Positions 1 through 10,981 of a stretch of DNA of 64,000 bases are shown here, piece after piece. Location: positions 16,812,001 through 16,876,000 of the forward strand of contig NC_065570.1 in NCBI RefSeq assembly GCF_937616625.2. Reading direction: 5' to 3'. The first letter of the stretch is position 1. Every line of letters starts with the position of its first letter. The DNA comes from Mercurialis annua. Its lineage: Eukaryota > Streptophyta > Magnoliopsida > Malpighiales > Euphorbiaceae. The notes beneath the pieces are model-generated. The model made no database searches, was not told the DNA's origin, and saw nothing but the letters and a program-made list of their open reading frames with translations. The translations under genes were made by a program, and so were the position numbers.

Positions 1-2410
1 AACCAAGACTTCAGCCTAAATCTAGCAGTTATAATATTTAACAGTTAATATAACATGCTTATCCAATTCCGAGTCTAAAATAGATTAAACATAAACCAAT
101 ATAAATAATGTAACATTCCAAAGCAATATAACTAGTCGAACCAATCCGACAAAAACTATAGTAATAAGAAAGACGTCTAGTTACTACTGCGGTCTAAGAA
201 TAAAATAATTTTACAGTTTATCAAAAATAAATGGAACCTCCGAAGAAAAGTAAATGCGGAGATCACCAGACACTCTCAGATCATAACCCTGGAAAAAATT
301 GGGAAAACAACGGGGTCAGATATACTGAGATGAGTTTATACCACTATCTACATTTATTAAGTGGAAAACCTTTAAAATCGTTTTAAACATTTAATAATGA
401 TATTATGAATAATAGTTGGAACCCTAATCCACAATTCTACATATAAACATAATTCAATAGGTCTGGTCCCGAGGGCTGAGCTACATCGAGTTACCACTGA
501 TCACACTTTACCATATCTAGAGTCCCGAGAGCTGTGCTGCACCGAGTTACTCTATTTGGTCCCGAGAGCTACGCTCACACCAAGTTATCACATTTCCATA
601 ATTACCTTACCCAGATCATTACCGGTGCGCACGCAGTCCTAATGATGCCCATTACGTAGCATGTTCCAACTAAAAGCCAGAATATTAAAAACAGTTCGCA
701 ATATACGTACAATATATATATTTAATATTAAAATAACAATTTACTTAATAAAGCGGTAAATAGTACAAACTCACTGCTGTCTAATCCACGTGATAACCGG
801 CAAGCAACTAATCCTGGTTCGCCTCTGAAGCACGACCAGTAGACGGGTCTAGACAAATAAAATAATTATTAAAAATAGACCCTAACTCTAGAGAGTACTA
901 GACACCACATAGGAGTAGCACAAATAACACGTCGAGAATAAATAATCCAAAACAACACAAAAATACCCAATAGGTAAATAAAGCCCAATTAATACAAGTC
1001 TATTGAGTTCTCGCTTTAAAATCCAATTTATAAATATTATTTAATAATCTTTAAATAATAATTAATTTCTAAATAGTGGGTTAGCCGAGTTACCAATAAC
1101 TACCAAGCTAATCTCACTTGTCGGGTGACCCAAGTCTAACCCGACTCAAAACGTTTATCAAATATAAACCCGAGTTTATATTTATAAAATAATTCGATAA
1201 AATAATAATCCATTTTATAAGCGGAACTCAATAACTTCAATTCCAAGTAACCCAAGTTACAACTAAAGCATAACTATTATAAGTTTATAGAAGTTTAGGG
1301 ACTAAACTGTACTTTAGCCAATTAGGGATTAAATTGTACTTTAGCCAATTAGGGATTAAACTGTACTTTAGCCAATTTAATATCCGAATCAATTTAATTG
1401 CTTTTGTTTATAATTAAAACAAAATATAAAGTTACTAACCAAAAACTTGTAATTTAGCCAATTTATACCAAATCAAAATTAGAAATTAAATATAATTACC
1501 CGAGTGATTATATTAACTTAATTTATAAATAACTATCGTTTTAAATATTTAATTTATAAATCAAACAAAATCCAAGTATTTAAGTAAAGTTTAACTCTAA
1601 GGATTTATTTGTTTTAAACAAAACAATTTGATAACCATAATGGCTAATTAGCCATCTCTTCCCTTTAAACTAAATCCCTCCCCGCCATGCTACTGAATCA
1701 AGTTGCAGGTCCTTAGCTAACCAAAACATAATTCACTCCACCTAACTAATACCCATCAATCTTTAATCCTAAACCATACAAGACATCAAACTAGGCATAA
1801 GGTAGTAGCAATACAAATAAGAAAATGGCAGCAACATGGAGATTAATTCGATGACGATGAATCAAATCATGCAACGATAGCCGTACGGAGATTTAACACT
1901 ATGGCACAACACAATTCAACCAAAATCGATGACCCAACAATCAAGATGTTAATTAACAATCATAAAGAACCAAGGCTTGGCTCAAGAACATCGATAGGAG
2001 TTAAATAAGAAACAGAAACAAACTAGCGTACCAAAGCGATGAAACGGCGACGATTGAAACGAGATCGGCGGCACACCGTTTTGCGAAATCAAGGAGTAGA
2101 GAAGTAGAGAATTGAGTCTAGAATCTCCGGGATCAAACGGAATCAATTTCGATCTAGAAACGAAGGAGAACGAATCAATTTACTGAATGTGGTTTATAAA
2201 CAAAAATCAGAAATCAAAAGACTATCATAACTTACCGGGGCAGCAAGTTTGGATGATGATTTCGGCTTCGTTTCTCAGCGAATGAACAAGGGAATGGAGG
2301 CTAGGGTTTGTTTGTAGTATGGAGAAGAGGTTAGGGTAAAAAGTTACGTATTTAAGGGATTAGAACATAGAGAGAATAAAGTCCAAAGTGCCCTCCTCGC
2401 AAGGGTTATG

Positions 2411-2430
2411 CTGGTCTCGAACGAGACCAG
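2411..2430. repeat. U3 palindrome of the TCTCG(N2)CGAGA class
   Basis: The sequence CTGGTCTCGAACGAGACCAG has 9-bp arms around a 2-bp centre. Related sites follow at about 2444-2459, 2474-2488 and 2503-2522. Equivalent palindromes with different but still self-complementary flanks occur in the U3 of the LTRs at 28010, 35356 and 52607. A protein-binding or cruciform role is inference only. Confidence 0.8.
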
Positions 2431-2532
2431 CAGAACAGGCTGCATTCTCGTTTGAGAACAGGCTGCATCACAATTCTCGAACGAGACTTTCACCAATTGA
2501 GTCAGGTCTCTTTCGAGACCTGATTGAAAGGT

Positions 2533-2561
2533 GGTGGTTCAACCATTTTGGTTGAACCACC
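2533..2561. repeat. Perfect 13-bp inverted repeat in U3
   Basis: GGTGGTTCAACCA and TGGTTGAACCACC form perfect 13-bp arms around a 3-bp loop. An equivalent inverted repeat with a different outer end and a 5-bp loop is at 35474-35504 in another LTR copy. It sits close to the U3 start of the minus-strand LTR. Confidence 0.85.
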
Positions 2562-2699
2562 AAAATAAAAGACCACACAAAAATTCTGAAATTTGAACCG
2601 AACCAAAAATTAAACTACGAATCGAACCGCCACCCGAAAAACTCAATTTATTTCCGAAAACACATTTAGAAATATTTAAAAAAATTCCGGGATATTACA

Positions 2700-3260
2700 T
2701 TGTGCCTCATTAATGTTACGACTGTTTCTTGGGTGATTCCTCTAGGTTGTTTAATTGTTAGATTTTAACTCATCAAAAATGGACCCAGATAGCATGTTGT
2801 AAGATTGAATACTTCTTTTGAAAGGCTTGGGCTGGGATTTCATTTGGTTTTGAATTGGTGAGGATGGTTAATTTGCTAATGTACTCAACTATATGTTTTG
2901 TTTGAATCAAATAAATCCCTTAAGTCAAACTTTACCTATCGTTTTGATAATAACTAGGATTTCAATTTGAATTATAATTAAATATTGTAAACGATAGCAA
3001 ATTTATAATTTAAGTTAATATAATTACTCGGGTAAATATATTGGCCTTCGGATATCAAAATTAGCTAAATTACAATTTAATCCTTGAACAATCTTTTTAA
3101 ACTTATTTGATTAAGTTGTTGGTTATAACTTTATATTTAATAATTATATTAAATTTCGAATATCAATTTGGCATTGAAATTGGCTAAATTACAATTTAGC
3201 CCTTGAACATTTTAAAACTTATTTAATTAAGATTTTGGTTTGTAACTTTGGTAACTTGAA
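2700..3260 (+). mobile_element. LTR relic, left part (host of the nested LARD)
   Basis: This is the middle portion of a plus-strand LTR of the same family. It carries the conserved ATTACTCGGGTAA segment and the GGCTAAATTACAATTTAG repeats seen at about 36600-36790 and 53800-54050. It is cut at the left by the minus-strand LTR ending at 2699 and continues at 13523 after the nested element. The first 100-150 bp are not clearly alignable by eye. Its 5' portion (U3, promoter) is missing here. Confidence 0.7.
3256..3260 (+). repeat. Target site duplication TTGAA (left)
   Basis: TTGAA directly precedes the TGTAATATCC start of the 5' LTR. The identical TTGAA at 13518-13522 directly follows the CGTGACA end of the 3' LTR. 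A 5-bp duplication is typical of LTR-retrotransposon integration. Confidence 0.93.
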
Positions 3261-6081
3261 TGTAATATCCCGGATTTTTCCGTAATGGTTTCGTTGTGTT
3301 TCCGACTTAGTTTCGGATTATTAATGGTGGACTTAGAAAGTGTGAAATTTTAATTGGGGTTGGATTTGTATCTTGTATGCGTCGCATGTGTCGTGTTGTT
3401 TTCGATGGCGATTTGATTTGTATCCGGAATAGTATAACTGCTGTGTTCGTGTGCCTTCAAAACCTGACATGTTTTGATAAAACATTCATATCTCCCAATT
3501 GAACCGTTGGATCGGGCTCATTTTTGCATATATTTTGTGCAAGACAAAGAGTTGACCGTTGGATTAAAATTTGAGGCGATTTGGAGGAGCGATGGATTGC
3601 ACGATCCTGCACTCAAGTACATGAACGTGCACTGTGCTGTTACGGGATTTCAGGTATTTAAATAGACCTCTTACGTTATTAAAACCCTATTTTGTTCATT
3701 CTTTCATTTTCTATCAACCCTAGCCGACTTTTTGTATCAAAGGCTCTCTGAAACACTCAACAATTCATCCCTCTCCATTGATTATGAATCTTGGTAAGTT
3801 TTCACGTCATGTTGCTTATTTCATTTGATATCATCAATATCGTTTTAATTCATATCTCGTTTGTTCTAGCTTCAATCTGAGTTGGGTTTCCTCGTTACAT
3901 AAGTAAACAACATTCTCACTAATCCCTACGCGTTAGTATTGAATTCGGTACGAAAAACTTATTCGTTTAGACGTCGTTTTGAACACCGATTTTGTGTATA
4001 TTTGATGTCGTTTCTCTTTGGTTGTTTGCTGCCGTTTCTCTTTGGTTGTTTGTTGCCATTATTGTTGATTTCCGAGGTTATTCTGAGTTGTTGACATCAT
4101 ACTCTTTGGTTAGAAACGTTAGTCTTAGTTTCCCTTTGAGTTTTGCGATTTAATATTCCTTGTTGCGGCTGTGTTTTCGTTGCCCATGGTGCTGCCGATT
4201 GAGTTCTTGATTACTGAACTGATTTTTGCTTTAGTGAAAACTATAATCTCACGTTGCTTATTAATAACTGAACTTTGTTATTTTGATTTGTTGGTTGATA
4301 TCCTTACCATTAAGTGTTAGAATTCTTTGCTTATATGAAAGCCTGTTGTGTTGGGATAGCTACTGTTTAGCATGAGATTATGCTATGACTTCTGGAATTC
4401 CTAAATTAAATTACCATAGTGCTTGGGTTTTGATAATAATTTGGATATTAGTTGATTGGTTTTTGTTTTGATTCCTAAACTACCAATTATTAACGTTAAT
4501 CAAATCTAAAAATAAGTTATTGGATTTTATTTGAATCATTGTTTATAATAATTGAGAACGTTAATAATCTCTTAATCGAATAATTACTTGAGTAATTATT
4601 ATTTTGTAAAATAGTGGCAATTATTTAAAATCTTTTAATTGGGATAATTATTTGGAAAAATATCGTTTAAGAATTTTAGATTGTTGTATCAAATTGGTTT
4701 AATTATAGATTTAGCTTTAAAACGTTTTCTTAACTTATTTTAGTTAAGTACTTGATTGTACCTTGGGTTACTTGGATTTAAAGCTATTCAGTTCTATTTT
4801 GAATTTGAGTAATATTTTTATTAAGGTTATTTTTTTATATATATAATTATAAACTGTAGTTTATAATTTGGATAATATTTTATTTTATCGAGTTGTTTTT
4901 AGAGTTATAAACTCTGGTTTATAGTTGGATAAAATATTTGGGTCGGGCTAGACTTGGGTCGCCCGACATGTGAGGTCAGCTTGGTAGTTATCGGTAACTC
5001 GGCTAACCCACTGTTTTGGTAATTGGATTGTTTTATTATTTAATGTTATTTAAATAATATTTTCTGAATTGGATTTTAAAGCGAGAACTCAATGGACTTG
5101 GCTTGTTTACGTTTGTTGTTTATCTGAGTATGGCGTTTACTCTGGATTCCTTTATCTTAACTTGTTGTTTGTGATAGTCCTATGTGGTGTCTAGTACTCT
5201 ATAGAGTTAGGGTTGTTTTAATAATTATTATATTGTTTAGACTCGTTGACCGTTCGTACTTCCGAGGCGAACCATGATTAGATTGCTTGCCAAGTTATCA
5301 CGTGGATTAGTAAGCAGTGAGTTTGTAATTACTATTTACAGCTTTATTAAGTAAATTGTTATTTTGATATATAAATATATAGTGTACATATATTTCGAAC
5401 TATTTTTCCATTATGGCTCTTAGTTGGAACATGTTATCTAATAGGCATCATTAGGACTGCGTGCGCACCAGTATTGATCTAGATAAGCTATGTGACATGT
5501 GGGGGTAACTAAGTGGTAGCTTAGCTCTCGAGACCCAGTATATTAACTCGGTGTAGCTCAACTCTCGGGACTCTAGTTATGTTTTAAGTGTGGTCGGTGG
5601 TAACTCGGTGTAGCTCAGCTCTCGGGACCAGGCCTTTCGGTATAAAGTGTATAATATTGTAGTTTAGGGTTCCAACTATTATACGTAATGTTTATGTTAA
5701 ATTTTAAAAGGGTTTTAAAGGTGTTCCACTTGATAAATGTAAATAGTGGTATGGACTCATCTCAGTGTATCTGACCCCGTTGTTTTCCCAATTTTTCCAG
5801 GGTTATGATATGAGCGAGTCAGCTACTCTCCGATTCTTTATTTCCTCGGAGGTTCTACTTTATTTAATAAAGTTTAAACTGATTCTATTCTTAGACCGCA
5901 GTAGTAATTAGAAATCTTATATGTCTAATACTTGTTATAAACTTATTCAATGGATTATTGTTGTTTGACATTCTTATAGGTTTATGTATTTGTTGGTTAT
6001 CCGCAAGGCTAGTTACGGGTTTTGATACAACCATACCCATACCCTAGCCCCGGTCGCGATACATGAAATTGGATCGTGACA
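3261..6081 (+). repeat. 5' LTR of the LARD
   Basis: It begins TGTAATATCCCGG and ends GGATCGTGACA (TG...CA). It is 2,821 bp against 2,932 bp for the 3' LTR. The main length difference is loss of the segment equivalent to 13281-13417 at about 5979/5980; this removes the GTCTCGGTTGCCCCCGAGC block and the usual TTTTCTTGCAG acceptor but leaves CTTATAG/GTTTA. The TATA-like TATTTAAATA is near 3654 and the donor CTTG/GTAAGTTTTC near 3792. The hairpin is at 5437-5455. The reading frames in it are not conserved in the partner LTR. Confidence 0.93.
5437..5455 (+). other. Conserved LTR hairpin, decayed copy
   Basis: TCTAATAGGCATCATTAGG is the 5' LTR version of the stem CCTAATG-GGCAT-CATTAGG. The outermost pair is U-G and the loop-proximal pair is lost. 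See the covariation finding. Confidence 0.6.
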
Positions 6082-6085
6082 AATT

Positions 6086-6097
6086 TGGTATCAGAGC
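6086..6097 (+). other. Primer binding site (initiator Met-tRNA)
   Basis: TGGTATCAGAGC starts four bases after the 5' LTR end. It is the standard plant retrotransposon primer site complementary to the 3' end of initiator methionine tRNA. The same site, with the same four-base spacing, occurs on the minus strand at 38022-38033. Confidence 0.95.
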
Positions 6098-9000
6098 TTT
6101 GGTTTCAAACCAAGGCCTTATGCATTTTATGTGTTATGTATTTTGGCATGATAAGTTGATGTCGTGTCATAGGAACTACTGCAGAATTAGGATTCGTGTC
6201 TTGTCTTTTAAAACGTCATCTTTTGTTTTCAAACTTTCAGCCTACATCCTATAGGTGATGTATGTCAATCTTTATTGGGTGTTGATGTTATAATTGAAAA
6301 TTAATTTCACTTGGATGTTACTTGCTGTGTTTTAATCATGTCGAGGTTATTTCACTTGGGTGATTATAATTGCTTTCGATTTCTCGGAAAATCTTAGGTT
6401 GGTAAATTTTTCTAATACTCATGCTTGGGTATGATGTTGTTAGATAAACATTGGCGTTTATGCCTGATACAATTTTGAGTATATAGTATGGTTACGACTA
6501 TTTTACATGATGCGTTGAATTGCTTTTCCCTTCTTAATAAAGTACATCTTGGCTTTGGACTCGATTGTTGATTTTAAATGTGATCGTATGTTGGGCATTA
6601 GCCTTGTCGTTTTATTAAAGAGATTTTGGGTTAAACTTTAAAACTTGTTTTGGTGATCATACATTGTTTGACCACATATTGTTTTAAAGATTTTCATGGA
6701 GAATATTGTTTTATCCGATTTGTGTTTCGACACAGAATCATAAGAGAAGTTTGGCTTTTAATTCTTTAAAGGTTTGATTTTCGCTAAGTGGCCAATATAA
6801 CGAAATTTTTTGTGTTTTGAAATAAAATGTTTGGTTTAGTGTTAATAAACGATGATTTCAAAATATATTTTTAAGAGATAAGTCATTGATTTGAGAATTT
6901 AACGTTGAAGTTATTTGACCATGTTGTAGTATGTCAACATTTTGATTTTTGGGATTTACGAAATGGATGTTTGAAATTAAAGATTTCTCACTTGAGTTTT
7001 TTTTAAATTACCGTTTAGCGGTTGTGTTATGTTGAGCTCTCAATTTTAAAAGGATGGAAATTTTATTCAAATATTTTTTTCTGGTTTTAGAAATATTTTG
7101 AACCCGTTTTATAAATGATGGTATTGGGTTCGACTTTGGTCACCCAAATTTAGGAGTTGAGCTTGGTAGTTGTAACGACTCGGCTAATTCGATGGTTTCA
7201 TAGATTGAAATACTTGAGTATAATATTTTAAGAAATGGATTAATAGAAAGATGTTTTTCGGAAACCGATTTTGTTTTAACCGTGGGCTCAACTAAAATTT
7301 TGTAAGTTTTGTGGATGATTTTAAATTTCAAAATGAATTTCGAAACGTACGCTTAAAAGATGATATAATTACAAGTTGATTTGTTATAAAAATTCAAGCT
7401 TGTTTTAGCATGTCTTGATTTTGTCTCAAAGTATATTTGGGTTAATTTTGTTCAATGGCATGCTTACGTGATTTATGGGTTGTAAAAGTCGTAATATTTT
7501 TGATTTTGATTTGCGTTGTATAATTCGCTTACCTGTTAGACTAATTTAATTGTTTTGTTTCATCTCTACGTGCGAAGTAGCACGTGGGATGATTTATTTC
7601 ATGCGGTTATGGTAAATACCTAATTTTTGGTTTGATTGTGAGTCGAGCTTTTGTTCAGACCTTGTTTTGATATAGTATCAACTGGGGATAAGCTGGGTTT
7701 TCTATGTTGTTGTTATGGATCGAAATCTTTGGGTTTCGATATCGAGAAAGATGAGGGAAGTATTCCCTTGGATTGGTTGATGATTTCTGATTATACTGGA
7801 AAGGATATTGGAAATTCTGACCCGAGAAGATAGATCGGTGTATTAATACACTGGCGATTACACCAATCAATGATGCGATGCAGGAGCTGGCGGTAAGCTT
7901 CGTAGTGGCGTATTGATGTGTTATTTCTTTGGGAATAAGCTCAGTCTGGATTGAGGTTAGTTGGATACCTTATATGGTAGAGTTGTAATGAAGTTATTAG
8001 GATGAGTTGTTGCATAGCATCAAATATTGGTAGGTTGCAAGTACAGAGTTTGAGGAATATTTTGAGGTTATCGAGTGTGCATCTCACAGAGTGTAACGTC
8101 TAGAAATTATTTTATTGAGAATTTGGTTTCAAAGGTCGGTTATTGAAATATTTGAAATATTTTCAAAATGTAATTGTGCTCAAACATATCATGAACATGC
8201 ATTTTTAATGTCACAAATAGGATTGCATTGAGCAATAATTATGTTCACTAAATAAAAGATAAACCAATAATTGATAAATGCATAATAGTACATGCATCAC
8301 GTGCATAGAAATAAGTAGGGTTGGATGCAACTCTTTGGGGATGAGAGCTGTCATCACCCTGGCGCACAATTATGTAAAATGAATTTTAGCGATAAAGAGT
8401 TTTGAGAAAGATGTTTTGAAAAGAGCTCGCGAGTCACATTGCAACGAATTTATTTATAAAGTTGTTGGATTTCAAATGATTTTGAAACTGTTACTGAAAG
8501 GTAGCTAGATAAATACTCTGTGATGATGGTGGTAAATTTTGGACGATTATGTTGTAGTGGATCAGTCTGTATTGTCAGAATCATGTGTTTCATAGAAAGT
8601 GAAATTAAATTTGAGGTTGCACTCAAGATATAGTTGTGCCAAGTGCGGTGTATGGTTAGGTTCAGATTAGGAAGTGCTTGTTATAATCTCCATGTGTGTG
8701 TATACACTATATTTTTGTTTAAACAAGACTTCATCTTTTCAAATTTGAAATTATCCAAGTATTTTGGTATATTGGCGTAAAGGTATTTTTCATAAACAAG
8801 AGGTTTGCATTGCAAAATTTTACCCTTATGAGGAAAGGAAGGAATTTTATCAAATTGGATTCAAAAGGAATGATAATTTTGTGGGCTTAACGATTTCTTC
8901 AAATCGTGTATTTACAAATTAAGATTTGTAAGTGACAATAAAATTTTAATGTTGTGAAAAATTATTGTGTATTTGCAATACGAAAGAGGTTTCCACGATT

Positions 9001-10574
9001 TGTGTATTTTCAAAAAGGGGATAGATAGATTTTTGCAAGTTTGGTTAAAAGAGAACATAAATTTTGTCAGTTGAACTGTTTCATAAATTTGCAAACGTAT
9101 TGAAAAGTAAGGGATAATTTCAAATTCAAAATGTGAATATTTTGAAAATTTTCAAGGGTTTACAAAACTAACAGTTTTTTCAACGGTAAAGGAAATTTCA
9201 ATTTTGAATATAAAAGGAGATGTAAGACGTAGAGTCTTTTAAAGAGAATTGGAAACTTTTGAAAATCTTAATTTTGAGAATAACTAACAATCTGATCGGG
9301 GTGAATTGGTCGTAGTGATCTCTCGTTGTATACGAGATTATAGTCATTGATTGAACAATAAATTTTATGAATTTAAGTTTGGTTTGGATAAATGAGCTAG
9401 GTGATTTGAGAATCGAGGTTTGTGGTTAATAGGTTCCGCCAGCCAAGATTGGTTAGTTGATTTTGTTGGTTGATGGTATTATTGTATTGTTAGTATATCG
9501 TTCTAATCATGGTTGAACCCTTGGTGTGAGAGACAAAATCTTTGAGTTGTGAGATGCAGTTAATGTCCAGTTTAGTTGTGGCATTATGTTTCTGAATGAT
9601 AGGAAGAATCATTATGATTGATATTGTTTATTAGTGATCTAGAGATTTTTGTTGTCATGAGACAAGTTCGCTTTTCTTTGAATTGCGATATGAGTTTTTG
9701 CTTTGTGCTTCACAAGTTAATGGTATTCTTGAGTTGATGTTATTCGTCGGACTAAATGATTCTAATAGTGTTGTATTTTGATATTGAGGTTTTATAATTG
9801 TTAAGATACGAGCTGGTTTTGGAAGCCACTCCAGTAAAGAGTAATTGTGATTCTCACTTGGAAATTTGTTGATTTTTTTCACATTGTGTTGATCGAGTAG
9901 TCTTCGGAGCATCGAGTTATTAGAATCAGAATTTTGCACATATGTGTGTTGTGACGGTTATAGTGCGAATCAGTTTCAGATTTAAATTCGAGGTCGAATT
10001 TACTTAGGTTGGGGAGAATGTAATACACCATATGGTTTCGGCGTGTTTCGTTTTGTGTTGATCTTCTCTTGGTGGAAATTTTGATTAGAGTTACAATTGA
10101 AAGAGAATTGAGGTTCATTCTTGGTTATTGTAAGTATATATTTCAGTCGAGCTTTGTGTGGGAGAGATTGTATTCCCTTGCTGATTTCACCTAGAAAGAG
10201 CATTATCGTTTCATGTTAAGTGGAAGTTGGTATTGATACTTTAGGGAGCTTTTGAGATTGTTTAGTGTATGAGTAATGGTGTTGAGTTGTCGTTGAAGAA
10301 CAACTTGTTGAGTTTTGTTTACGCAAGCGCGTAGGTCATTAAGAACGGAATTTCTATGATTACAGTTTAGGTTGCTTACTTGGTTGAGGAATGTTCTTGA
10401 GAGACAGAGTTCGTTAAACGGAATTGTTATTATTGCTTTCCTTGATTACTTTGGGTGTCATGTTTATGTATTTTCACGTGTGTTACGTGTGTGTTTTTAT
10501 TCAGATAACAGATAATTTATAATATGTGTTACGTGGGTTGTTTTCTGTTAAATTTGAGGACGAATTTTATATAA
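6098..10574 (+). other. LARD internal region, non-coding
   Basis: About 4.5 kb of AT-rich DNA without gag-pol similarity; its scattered frames of 60-94 codons are not supported as genes. The first 200-250 bp align by eye to the reverse complement of 37800-38037. Two internal oddities are listed as findings: an LTR-like patch at about 7113-7210 (GACTCGGCTAATTCGATGG context) and a second PPT/LTR-start-like junction at 10007-10030. The 3' end carries AATTTGAGGACGAATTTTA before the PPT, shared with the ends at 25979 and 40973. Confidence 0.8.
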
Positions 10575-10584
10575 GTTGGGGAGA
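10575..10584 (+). other. Polypurine tract
   Basis: GTTGGGGAGA lies one base before the 3' LTR. The same AAGTTGGGGAGA motif next to TGTAATA occurs on the minus strand at the internal ends near 25979-25992 and 40973-40986. It is the expected plus-strand primer. Confidence 0.9.
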
Positions 10585-10911
10585 TTGTAATATCCTGTAT
10601 TTTTCCGTCAGGGTTTCGTTGTGTTTCCGACTTAGTTCCGGATTATTTATGGTGGACTTAGCATGTGTGAAATTGGGGTTGGATTTATATCTTGTATGTG
10701 TCGCATGTGTCATGTGAGTTTTTGATGGCTAGTTGATTTGTATTCGGATTATAATCGATGTTGTATTTGTGTGCCTTCTAAACCTGACATGTTTTGATAA
10801 AACATTCATATCTCCCAATTGAACTGTTGGATCGGGCTCATTTTTGAATATGATGTGCACGACAAAGAGTTGACCGTTGGATCAAAATTGAGGCGATTTA
10901 GAGGAGCGATG

Positions 10912-10931
10912 GAGTGCACGATCGTGCACTC
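10912..10931. repeat. 20-bp perfect palindrome in U3
   Basis: GAGTGCACGATCGTGCACTC equals its own reverse complement. It sits about 40 bp upstream of the TATA-like box and is followed by further GTGCAC half-sites (10934-10950). The 5' LTR equivalent (about 3595-3614) is degenerate. Confidence 0.9.
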
Positions 10932-10971
10932 AATTGCACAAACGTGCACTGTGCTGTTACGGGATTTCAGG

Positions 10972-10981
10972 TATTTAAATA
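10972..10981 (+). promoter_or_regulatory. TATA-like box of the LTR promoter
   Basis: TATTTAAATA is conserved in position between both LARD LTRs (also about 3653-3663). It has counterparts (TATTTAAAA) at 35694-35702 and in the minus-strand LTRs. About 50 bp downstream is an AACCCTAGC leader motif common to several copies. The start site is inferred, not seen. Confidence 0.6.

Larger units (their letters stand above)
1..2699 (-). mobile_element. LTR of LARD-type retrotransposon, partial (runs off left edge)
   Basis: This is an LTR read on the minus strand. Its start, TGTAATATCCCGG, lies at 2699. Its last roughly 120 bp, with the GGTCGTGACA end, would lie left of the window, judged from the homologous copy at 22869. 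Landmarks shared with the other copies are the conserved hairpin (638-656), three repeats of the GTCCCGAGAGCTGAGC type (about 465-600), three tandem GGATTAAACTGTACTTTAGC-like units (about 1300-1380), a TATA-like box followed by a CCCCG/GTAAGTT donor near 2235, and a palindrome-rich U3 (2395-2561). No internal region or PPT follows at 2700, so it is either a solo LTR or one LTR of an element extending leftward. No coding capacity is visible. Confidence 0.85.

Noticed and set aside
3474..3665. 63-codon frame shared by the 5' LTR and (as 73 codons) 10819-11040
   Set aside because: The two LTR copies differ by indels that change the frame, and the segment spans U3 and the TATA-like box, so coding is unlikely.
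9655..10203. Three overlapping reverse frames (67-94 codons) in the LARD interior
   Set aside because: No similarity to gag, pol or other families; they overlap each other in different frames and are typical of AT-rich non-coding DNA.
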